From: Hyphomicrobiales bacterium
GTDB taxonomy: Bacteria; Pseudomonadota; Alphaproteobacteria; Rhizobiales; Xanthobacteraceae
DNA length: 5,211 nt
Assembly (NCBI GenBank): GCA_003164375.1
Contig: PLTE01000129.1
Coordinates: 792-6,002 of the forward strand
Direction: 5' to 3'
A program made the translations under genes and the position numbers. Numbering within the stretch: position 1 is the first letter of the stretch; every line of letters begins with the position of its first letter. Shown here piece after piece: positions 1-5,211 of the stretch. The notes under the pieces were generated by a model. The model ran no database searches. It was not told where the DNA came from and saw nothing but the letters and a program-made list of their open reading frames with translations.

Positions 1-48
1 GATCCCGAAAAGTGGAAACCGGTTTCGGGTGAGATCACGCTCAAACGA
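1..48. repeat. Dispersed Rhizobiales-type palindromic intergenic repeat (possibly cut by the window edge)
   Basis: CCCGAAA at 4-10 and TTTCGGG at 23-29 are perfect 7-bp inverted arms around a 12-nt loop. GATC at 1-4 and GATC at 33-36 extend the pairing with a 3-nt bulge, and AAACCGGTTT at 16-25 is itself a 10-bp palindrome. From memory, a GATCCCGAAAAGTGG...CCGGTTTTCGG...GATCATGCTCAAACAA sequence is scattered in many copies between genes in Bradyrhizobium-like genomes. This copy fits that pattern with small changes (for example GATCACGCTCAAACGAA at the right end). Its function is unknown to me; it may be a remnant mobile palindrome or part of a 3' untranslated region of a gene left of the window. 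Confidence 0.6.
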
Positions 49-182
49 AGAAGCCAAGCCCTAATCCAATCGAATTCCATGTGGGTCTAGCGCCTCACGC
101 GGCCTATTGAAAGAGCGTTGCAAAGGTAATCACGCGAGGGGTTGGCGCGGCACGCCAGGACGGCTACTAAGTGCGCCGCCAC

Positions 183-190
183 GAGGAAGG
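183..190 (+). promoter_or_regulatory. Ribosome binding site that sets the pcaD start
   Basis: GAGGAAGG lies 9 nt before the ATG at 200. The open frame runs upstream to a TTG at 107, but the extra 31 residues (Arg/Gly/Pro rich) do not look like the family's N-terminus, and no comparable site precedes the TTG. Confidence 0.7.
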
Positions 191-199
191 ACAAATCCA

Positions 200-982
200 A
201 TGCCGGACATCAAAACCGACGACGGCTGCATCATCCATGTCGAGGTTGCAGGGCCCGAGAACGCCCCGGTGCTGATGCTGTCGAATTCGCTCGGCACCGA
301 CTTGCATATGTGGGACGCGCAAGTCGAGCCGTTCACCCGTCACTTCCGCATTGTTCGCTACGACCGTCGCGGCCACGGCAAGTCCGCCGTTCCCAACGGC
401 CCCTATACGATGGAGCGGCTCGGCCGCGACGTGCTCACGGTGCTGGACGGGCTCGATATTCGAAAAATCAATTGGTGCGGCTTGTCGATGGGCGGCATGG
501 TCGGGCAATGGCTCGGTGCCAACGCGGCAAACCGCATCGACAAACTAATCCTCTCCAATACCGCTTGCTACTTTCCCGATAAGACCGGCTGGAACGACCG
601 GCTGAAACTGGTGCGCGAAAAGGGCGTCGCTTCGTTTGCACCGGCCAATATGGAGCGCTGGTTCACCAAGGGATTTCGCGAGCGCGAGCCGCAGGTCGTG
701 GCGCGCGTGCAGGCCATGTTCGCGGCAACCCCGCTTGAGGGCTACCTCGGCTGTGGCGCCGCCGTGCGTGACATGGACCATCGCCCGCTATTGGCAAAAA
801 TAACCGTGCCGACGCTGGTCATCGCCGGCCAACACGATCCGGCGACGCCGCTGGAAGGCAACGAATTCATCCGTGGGCACATCGCCGGCGCCAAGATCGC
901 CGTGCTCGAAGCAGCCCATATCGCCAATATCGAGCAGCCGCAGGCCTACGCCGATACCGTGCTGGGATTTTTGCTGAATTAG
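200..982 (+). CDS. pcaD: 3-oxoadipate enol-lactone hydrolase (alpha/beta hydrolase)
   Basis: The product is a 260-residue cytoplasmic alpha/beta hydrolase, the usual length for PcaD, which hydrolyses 3-oxoadipate enol-lactone to 3-oxoadipate in the beta-ketoadipate pathway. Seen in the sequence: SNSLGTDLHMWD (28-39), the oxyanion/strand region typical of PcaD; YDRRGHGKS (54-62); the nucleophile elbow GLSMGG (94-99) with Ser96; GQHDPATP (210-217) with the acid Asp213; and AAHIANIEQP (238-247) with His240. The triad Ser96-Asp213-His240 is therefore complete. The ATG at 200 is chosen because a strong Shine-Dalgarno precedes it and MPDIKTDDG begins the conserved part. No other pca gene is visible next to it, so it may be the last gene of an operon or a lone copy. 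A related lactonase or ester hydrolase of the same subfamily is the main alternative. Confidence 0.88.
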   Translation: MPDIKTDDGCIIHVEVAGPENAPVLMLSNSLGTDLHMWDAQVEPFTRHFRIVRYDRRGHGKSAVPNGPYTMERLGRDVLTVLDGLDIRKINWCGLSMGGMVGQWLGANAANRIDKLILSNTACYFPDKTGWNDRLKLVREKGVASFAPANMERWFTKGFREREPQVVARVQAMFAATPLEGYLGCGAAVRDMDHRPLLAKITVPTLVIAGQHDPATPLEGNEFIRGHIAGAKIAVLEAAHIANIEQPQAYADTVLGFLLN

Positions 983-1091
983 GTCAGACGTCGCGTTCGC
1001 GTCCCGGCGGACTTTGCAGCGCGTCGCGGCTCGCGGCGTCGCGGCGTGATGTCATGACCGGCGGTCGAAATTGCTGAACTGTTTTCTCGAT

Positions 1092-1107
1092 TTTGATTTG
1101 GATCAAA
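1092..1107. promoter_or_regulatory. FNR/FixK-type operator upstream of gltA
   Basis: TTGAT (1093-1097), TTGG (1098-1101) and ATCAA (1102-1106) form a perfect match to the FNR/Anr consensus TTGAT-N4-ATCAA, which also fits the FixK form TTG-N8-CAA. The dyad extends by one more pair (T1092/A1107). Its centre at 1099.5 is about 93 bp before the gltA ATG. If used as a class II activator site at -41.5, transcription would start near 1141. I see no strong -10 hexamer there, so repression or another promoter position is also possible. Confidence 0.65.
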
Positions 1108-1180
1108 GGTTGTTCGATTCAAATATGGGGAAATCCTAACCTGGGTGAAGTGCGCCACAAGAATGAGGTTGCCACACATC

Positions 1181-1188
1181 GAGGAGGG
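1181..1188 (+). promoter_or_regulatory. Ribosome binding site that sets the gltA start
   Basis: GAGGAGGG ends 4 nt before the ATG at 1193. This strong site argues against the in-frame ATG at 1145, which would add 16 residues absent from the family and would place this site inside the coding sequence. Confidence 0.85.
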
Positions 1189-1192
1189 AATC

Positions 1193-2500
<1,308 letters not shown>

Positions 2501-2507
2501 GGAACGG

Positions 2508-3410
2508 TCAGCCGCCGTATTGCTCGCGGAATTCGTGCGGGGCGGTGCCGGCCCGTCTGCGGAAGTAACGCGCGAAATGCGACGGATCGGTGAAGCCAAG
2601 CTCCGCGGCGATGTCATGGATCGGCTGCGTGGTGAAAACGAGCTGCCGCTTGGCTTCGCCGAGCACACGCTGGCGGATGAGGTGGCCCGCGGTCACGCCG
2701 GCCGCGCGCTTGATATGGTCGTTGAGGCGATCGACCGTCATGCCGAGCTTCTCGGCATAAAAGCCGAGCAGCCGCTCGCGGCGAAAATGAGTTTCAAGAA
2801 GCGACCGCAATTGCGCGACCGTTGCGTCGGCTGGCTGCAAGGTGACGCCTCCGCTGCGCGTGCGGTTGGCCGCGAGCCGCGCCACACCGACCGCGATAAG
2901 CACGACAAGCCCGCGCATCGCCAACCGGTAGCCTTCCCGCGCAAATGTTTGCTCGTCAAAAAGTCCTTTGCACAGCGCGGAGAGTCGCGCCTGTTCCACC
3001 GCATCGGCAATCGGAACGAGTGGCTGCGTCGCAAGCGCGCGCAACCGCTCGATCGCCCGGCCGCTGCGACCCGGGACCAAACTTGTTGCTTGCGAATTGG
3101 CGGCATCCTCGGTGAAGCTCACCACCCAGCCGTCGGTGACGTTCGGCTCGAGACGAAAACCGTGGGCGATCGCGGCCGGGATGAGGATGGCTGCGGGTGC
3201 GGCAAACGCCAGCCGCGTCGCGTCGTAGGACATTTCGCCGCCGCCGCGCTCGATTAAGAGGATCTGAAACAGATTGCGGTGTCGATGGGCGCGGATGGTC
3301 CAGTCATGAACGTTGGAACCCGAGGTGATCGTCTCGACACGAATAAAGTCGAAACCCGCATCGTCCGGCGGATCGTCGGCGGGCGCAAACAGTGGAAGCG
3401 TTGCGGTCAT
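2508..3410 (-). CDS. AraC-family transcriptional regulator (HpaA/PobR-like)
   Basis: The 300-residue protein has the two-part layout of AraC/XylS regulators. The N-terminal part (about 20-105) is a cupin-like ligand-binding domain with AHRHRNLFQILLI (41-53), a proline-bearing ILIPAAIAHGF (75-85) and DGWVVSFTED (93-102). The C-terminal part (about 197-298) has two helix-turn-helix units: one near 215-236 and one near 262-285, followed by the signature GFTDPSHFARYFRRRAGTAP (272-291). Such regulators with an HxH...FQ cupin often control aromatic catabolism, for example HpaA for hpaBC and AraC-type PobR for pobA. The hpaBC-like genes upstream on the same strand make that role plausible here, by inference only. 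The start at 3410 has only a weak GGGG (3422-3419) as ribosome binding site. The gene ends 7 bp from the convergent gltA stop. Its upstream region holds tandem repeats and a hairpin. Confidence 0.9.
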   Translation of the reverse strand: MTATLPLFAPADDPPDDAGFDFIRVETITSGSNVHDWTIRAHRHRNLFQILLIERGGGEMSYDATRLAFAAPAAILIPAAIAHGFRLEPNVTDGWVVSFTEDAANSQATSLVPGRSGRAIERLRALATQPLVPIADAVEQARLSALCKGLFDEQTFAREGYRLAMRGLVVLIAVGVARLAANRTRSGGVTLQPADATVAQLRSLLETHFRRERLLGFYAEKLGMTVDRLNDHIKRAAGVTAGHLIRQRVLGEAKRQLVFTTQPIHDIAAELGFTDPSHFARYFRRRAGTAPHEFREQYGG

Positions 3411-3459
3411 CGCTCATGCCCCGAACAAGGTTGAACTGAGCAACTACCGCGCCACAATA

Positions 3460-3489
3460 GGCCGGCTGCGGCCAAGAAGCAGCCCGGCC
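3460..3489. other. GC-rich hairpin in the AraC-type gene leader
   Basis: GGCCGGCTGC (3460-3469) pairs with GCAGCCCGGCC (3479-3489) in a 10-bp stem with one bulged base and a 9-nt loop. No T-run follows on either strand, so it is not a standard terminator. It lies 50-80 nt before the AraC-type start codon and could be a leader structure or an operator. Confidence 0.4.
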
Positions 3490-3498
3490 CGTAACACA

Positions 3499-3516
3499 GT
3501 TGTGGGTTTGCACAAC
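3499..3516. promoter_or_regulatory. Inverted repeat GTTGTG-N6-CACAAC (candidate operator)
   Basis: GTTGTG (3499-3504) and CACAAC (3511-3516) are perfect 6-bp arms around the spacer GGTTTG. The right arm is the start of the first tandem repeat, so an inverted pair and a direct series share one half-site. The position upstream of the AraC-type gene suggests a protein-binding site; the binding protein is unknown. Confidence 0.35.
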
Positions 3517-3562
3517 TTTGGTCCGGCACAACTTTGGTTCGGCACAACTTTGGTTCGGCACA
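3511..3562. repeat. Three tandem 16-bp repeats plus a 4-bp partial copy
   Basis: The unit CACAACTTTGGTTCGG occurs at 3511-3526 (one change, C for T at 3523), 3527-3542 and 3543-3558, and a partial CACA follows at 3559-3562. On the AraC-gene strand the unit reads CCGAACCAAAGTTGTG. The copies sit about 100-150 bp upstream of the AraC-type start and directly beyond the T-run of the small gene's terminator. They may be operator half-sites for a regulator or a young slippage-derived array; the near identity supports recent duplication. Confidence 0.85.
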
Positions 3563-3602
3563 AAAAAAGGCGGCAGCCCGCGCCTTGGCGGGCCGCCGCC
3601 TT
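3562..3602 (-). terminator. Intrinsic terminator of the small Gln-rich protein gene
   Basis: Read on the - strand, AAGGCGGCGGCCCGC (3602-3588) pairs with GCGGGCTGCCGCCTT (3581-3567): a 15-bp stem with one G-T wobble and a 6-nt loop. It runs straight into a seven-T run (3568-3562). It begins 15 nt after the stop codon at 3618-3620. This is a classical strong rho-independent terminator. Confidence 0.93.
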
Positions 3603-3617
3603 CAGAAAACGGCAACG

Positions 3618-3803
3618 TTAGCGGTTGACGCCGCCCTGCCCGCTTTGCTGGCCGCCCTGTCCGGGCTTGTTCTGGCCACCCTGCTGCTGCTGACCGGGCT
3701 TATTCTGCCCGCCCTGCTGCGGCTGACCGGGTTTGTTCTGGCCACCCTGTTGCGGGTTGCTTTGCTGTTGGTCGCGCTGCGGGTTGTTCTGTTCGTTCGC
3801 CAT
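3618..3803 (-). CDS. Small Gln/Gly/Asn-rich repeat protein, probably disordered and stress-induced
   Basis: The 61-residue product is extremely hydrophilic and low in complexity. It has no hydrophobic segment, no signal peptide and no cysteine. After MANEQNNPQRDQQQSNP, an 11-residue unit QQGGQNKPGQx is repeated three times (18-28, 29-39, 40-50), then the tail GQQSGQGGVNR follows. I do not recognise a named family; similar short Gln/Gly-rich hypothetical proteins exist, to my recollection, in Bradyrhizobium relatives. The start at 3803 is preferred over an in-frame start at 3866 because GGAG (3816-3813) lies 9 nt upstream and MANEQ opens the compositionally typical part. It is a single-gene unit: an EcfG-like promoter lies upstream and a strong terminator follows. 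That arrangement supports a real gene and suggests a general stress response role, for example as a hydrophilic protectant. That function is inference. Confidence 0.78.
   Translation of the reverse strand: MANEQNNPQRDQQQSNPQQGGQNKPGQPQQGGQNKPGQQQQGGQNKPGQGGQQSGQGGVNR
3654..3752 (-). repeat. Three in-frame 33-bp repeats coding for QQGGQNKPGQx
   Basis: Three consecutive 33-bp units encode the 11-residue repeats of the small protein. The protein units are identical except for the last residue (P, Q, G). The DNA copies differ at several positions, for example TTTGTT, TATTCT and TTGTTC stretches at equivalent places on the + strand. The amino acid pattern is thus better kept than the DNA, which suggests selection on the peptide. 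Confidence 0.85.
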
Positions 3804-4001
3804 CGGGATGTTCTCCGTATGTGAGGGTTGGAACTTTTGGTGATAATCCCCGCCCAATCGAGCCAACGTCCCACCCGGGCAAGGGTTCCCGCTTCAGCTA
3901 CGCCGATTATGGGCAACCACTTGAAGAGAAAAGATAAATTAATACGAATGACGAGGAAATCGGAGCCATCGCGGCCACGCGCAATGCCGCAATCGAGCCC
4001 C
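3804..4001. other. Intergenic region between hpaC-like and small Gln-rich protein genes
   Basis: The 198 bp hold the EcfG-type promoter and leader of the small gene. An imperfect hairpin (3965-3987: GCATTGCG against CGCGATGGC on the - strand, one bulge, one wobble, 6-nt loop) lies just after the hpaC-like stop. No T-run follows it, so it is at best a weak terminator or 3' end structure. An AT-rich patch at 3921-3950 stands out from the GC-rich surroundings but has no clear meaning. Confidence 0.45.
3865..3889 (-). promoter_or_regulatory. EcfG-type (general stress response) promoter
   Basis: On the - strand GGAAC (3889-3885) and CGTT (3868-3865) are separated by 16 bp, matching the EcfG/SigT consensus GGAAC-N16/17-CGTT of alphaproteobacteria. 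The -10 element lies about 61 nt before the start codon at 3803, leaving room for a leader of roughly 50-55 nt. It would place the small Gln-rich protein under the PhyR-NepR-EcfG cascade. No other promoter as clear is seen in this gap. Confidence 0.65.
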
Positions 4002-4559
4002 TCACACCGGCTTATAGGCCCGATCGTGATACACCAGTGCCGAACCGCTCGGCCCAAGTCGCACCGCTTCGACCGCCCCAAAGATAACGTTATGCGAACC
4101 GACCGCCTTGATCTCGACGGTACGGCAATCGAAGGCAACGACGGCCGAGGCGAGCACCGGCGCACCGGTTTTCAGCGTGGTCCATTCGCCGACGCCAAAA
4201 CGCTCGGCGCGTTGCACGTTGCTCCTGCCGGCGAACAGATCGGCGAGCTTCTCTTCGGCGGCGCCGAGCGTGTTGACGCAGAACACGGCGTTTTGCGCCA
4301 GGATCGGCGCGCTGTTGCTGCGGCGGTTGAGACAGACCAGCAATGTCGGCGGCTGATCCGACACCGAGCAAACCGCCGTCGCGGTAAAGCCGGACTTGCC
4401 GGCAATGCCCGCGGTGGTCACGACATGCACGGCGGCGCCGAGCCGGCTCATCGCCTCGCGAAACGCCAATGGCTCGACGCTCACGATCGGCCCCGGCGCG
4501 ACCGCCGCGAACGCGCCGTCCATTGCATCGTCGGGCCGTTGATCGATCCAACTCGTCAT
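4002..4559 (-). CDS. hpaC: Flavin reductase component of a two-component phenol hydroxylase
   Basis: The 185-residue protein fits the flavin reductase-like FMN-binding domain of HpaC, which uses NAD(P)H to reduce flavin and passes the free reduced flavin to the HpaB oxygenase. Seen: FREAMSRLGAAVHVVTT (33-49), the usual start of the domain; GFTATAVCSVSDQPPTLLVC (57-76), the flavin-binding region; NRRSNSAP (78-85); FCVNTLG (93-99); FGVGEW (121-126); and GSHNVIFGAVEAVRLG (154-169) near the end with YHDRAYKPV (177-185). About 30 residues precede the domain, more than in E. coli HpaC (170 residues in all). The ATG at 4559 is chosen because GGAG lies 5 nt upstream; a GTG at 4565 overlaps that site. 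It begins 2 nt after the hpaB-like stop, so the two genes are almost certainly co-transcribed and translationally coupled. The exact phenolic substrate of the pair is unknown. Confidence 0.87.
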   Translation of the reverse strand: MTSWIDQRPDDAMDGAFAAVAPGPIVSVEPLAFREAMSRLGAAVHVVTTAGIAGKSGFTATAVCSVSDQPPTLLVCLNRRSNSAPILAQNAVFCVNTLGAAEEKLADLFAGRSNVQRAERFGVGEWTTLKTGAPVLASAVVAFDCRTVEIKAVGSHNVIFGAVEAVRLGPSGSALVYHDRAYKPV

Positions 4560-4561
4560 TG

Positions 4562-5211
4562 TCACTCCGCCGCGCGCACCGCATCCGGCAAGCCAGGATA
4601 GGCCACGTCATCGGGGTTAAGCCAGGCCGGATCGGTCCAGCCGTTTTCGTCGTATTCGGCCATGCATTGCTCGGCCAGCGCCGTCATCTGATCGAGAGTT
4701 CCGGACCCGCGCGCGTTCCACAGCGTCTGGATGCGGATATCCTCGTGATTGCCGGCGTAATTACGCTCGTAAAGTTCGTGACGGCCGCCGAATTCGGTGC
4801 CGATCGCGTCCCACAGAAGCTTCATCACCTTGATCCGGTCGCGATACTCGATGCCATGCGAGCCACGCACGTAGCGTTCGAGGTAGGAGTCGATCGCCGG
4901 GTTTTTGAAATCTTTGGCCGAGGACGGCAAATAGATCAGCGCCGAAGCGACGATTTTCTCGACGATCTCCTTGATGCGACCATAGGCGTCGCCGGCGAAC
5001 ACGCGGTAGCTCGAGCCGGATTGCAGGTTCGGCAGCACGGCGCCGTTGACCCACGGCGTCGGGTTCATGGCCATGGCGTCGGTCAGTGCCCAGAACAGAT
5101 GCCGCCACGCGATCACTTCGCCGAGCAGCGCCTGATTGCCGCGAAATTCGTCGGAGCCAGCGGCGCGCAACGCCTTCGCGATAACGCCAGCGAGAAAGTC
5201 GAGTTTGACCG
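4562..5211 (-). CDS. hpaB: 4-hydroxyphenylacetate 3-monooxygenase-type oxygenase (HpaB family), C-terminal part only
   Basis: The reading frame is open from the right window edge to the TGA at 4564-4562 and gives about 216 residues, the C-terminal part of a protein usually 480-520 long. The real start lies outside the window. Visible family features: KLDFLAGVIAKAL at the window edge, FRGNQALLGEVIAWRHLFWA in the helical region, NPTPWVNGAVLPN, GRIKEIVEKI, YLERYVRGSHGIEYRDRIK, and FGGRHELYERNYAGNHEDIR near the C-terminus. HpaB enzymes use free FADH2 and O2 to add an ortho hydroxyl to a phenol; the adjacent hpaC-like gene would supply the flavin. The same family includes 4-coumarate 3-hydroxylase, chlorophenol monooxygenases and PvcC, so the substrate cannot be fixed from this fragment. 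The family call is firm, the specific enzyme name less so. Confidence 0.85.
   Translation of the reverse strand, partial: VKLDFLAGVIAKALRAAGSDEFRGNQALLGEVIAWRHLFWALTDAMAMNPTPWVNGAVLPNLQSGSSYRVFAGDAYGRIKEIVEKIVASALIYLPSSAKDFKNPAIDSYLERYVRGSHGIEYRDRIKVMKLLWDAIGTEFGGRHELYERNYAGNHEDIRIQTLWNARGSGTLDQMTALAEQCMAEYDENGWTDPAWLNPDDVAYPGLPDAVRAAE
4565..4568 (-). promoter_or_regulatory. Ribosome binding site for the hpaC-like gene inside the hpaB-like 3' end
   Basis: GGCGGAG on the - strand ends 5 nt before the ATG at 4559 and overlaps the last codons and stop (4564-4562) of the hpaB-like gene. It decides for ATG 4559 over GTG 4565, although the GTG would give the familiar 4-bp GTGA stop-start overlap. 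Confidence 0.6.

Larger units (their letters stand above)
983..1192. other. Intergenic region between pcaD and gltA (gltA control region)
   Basis: These 210 bp contain no credible gene. The left part is very GC rich and has a 10-bp direct repeat GCGTCGCGGC at 1021-1030 and 1036-1045. No convincing terminator for pcaD is seen: GACC-GGC-GGTC at 1056-1066 is short and not followed directly by a T-run. Around 1080-1136 the DNA becomes AT rich and carries the FNR/FixK-type box, so the gltA promoter probably lies here. Confidence 0.6.
3411..3561. other. Upstream region of the AraC-type gene
   Basis: This 151-bp stretch lies between the AraC-type start and the terminator of the small repeat protein gene. 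No gene is supported. In order away from the AraC start it holds a strong hairpin (3460-3489), an inverted repeat (3499-3516) and three 16-bp tandem repeats (3511-3558). The open frames across it are chance readings of repeats. I could not find a clear sigma70 promoter for the - strand. Confidence 0.55.

Noticed and set aside
107..199. Upstream TTG start giving a 291-residue PcaD
   Set aside because: The added residues do not resemble the family's N-terminus, and the strong GAGGAAGG at 183-190 fits the ATG at 200.
1056..1066. GACC-GGC-GGTC hairpin as a pcaD terminator
   Set aside because: The stem is only 4 bp, lies about 75 bp after the stop, and the nearest T-run begins some 15 bp further on.
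1110..1122. Second FNR/FixK-like half-site pair TTG...CAA downstream of the box
   Set aside because: The spacing is 7 bp (TTG-TTCGATT-CAA) rather than 8 and the flanking consensus bases are missing.
2520..3257. + strand open frame of 245 codons opposite the AraC-type gene
   Set aside because: It is antisense to a well-supported regulator, has no recognisable motif and no ribosome binding site of note.
3511..3562. Tandem repeats as a CRISPR array or replication iterons
   Set aside because: There are no spacers between the 16-bp units, so it is not CRISPR. There is no adjacent replication initiator gene or AT-rich origin region, so iterons are not supported.
3304..3615. Frames through the 16-bp tandem repeats on both strands (102-103 codons)
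   Set aside because: They read through non-coding repeats and a terminator. A 16-bp period shifts frame each copy, so no repeated peptide is kept, which argues against coding.
3921..3950. AT-rich stretch as a T-tract terminator for hpaBC or a sigma70 promoter
   Set aside because: No stable hairpin abuts it on the - strand, and no -35/-10 pair with proper spacing is clear on either strand.
3602..4165. - strand frame of 187 codons across the small gene, the gap and the hpaC-like 3' end
   Set aside because: It overlaps two better-supported genes in another frame, crosses the EcfG-type promoter, and ends inside the terminator stem. Its Arg/Ser/Thr-rich repeats are the shifted-frame reading of the Gln-rich repeats.

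Overview
The window looks like chromosomal DNA from a GC-rich alphaproteobacterium, probably Hyphomicrobiales/Rhizobiales near the Bradyrhizobium-Rhodopseudomonas group. This rests on the close match of the citrate synthase to remembered rhizobial GltA, a dispersed palindromic repeat typical of that order at the left edge, an EcfG-type (general stress response) promoter, and an FNR/FixK box. The assignment is from memory and inference; no database was searched.

Layout. Positions 1-199 hold no gene but carry the palindromic repeat. On the + strand follow a 3-oxoadipate enol-lactone hydrolase (pcaD-like, 200-982) and a complete hexameric-type citrate synthase (gltA, 1193-2500). The 210-bp gap between them contains a perfect TTGAT-N4-ATCAA FNR/FixK box. 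Everything to the right is on the - strand. An AraC-family regulator (3410-2508) converges on gltA with 7 bp between the stops. Its upstream region holds three tandem 16-bp repeats, an inverted repeat and a strong hairpin. Next come a small Gln/Gly/Asn-rich repeat protein (3803-3618) with its own EcfG-like promoter and a strong intrinsic terminator, then an hpaC-like flavin reductase (4559-4002). The last feature is the C-terminal part of an hpaB-like flavin-dependent phenol hydroxylase, cut by the right edge.

How the genes fit together. HpaB and HpaC form a two-component FADH2-dependent monooxygenase that ortho-hydroxylates a phenolic compound. PcaD acts late in the beta-ketoadipate pathway, whose products enter the TCA cycle, where citrate synthase works. 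The AraC protein resembles regulators of aromatic catabolism (HpaA/PobR type) and is a plausible but unproven controller of hpaBC. The small Gln-rich gene is an independent, probably stress-induced unit between them. The most interesting signals are regulatory: the FNR/FixK box before gltA, the EcfG promoter before the disordered repeat protein, and the tandem repeats before the AraC gene. I see no convincing wholly new multi-gene system.
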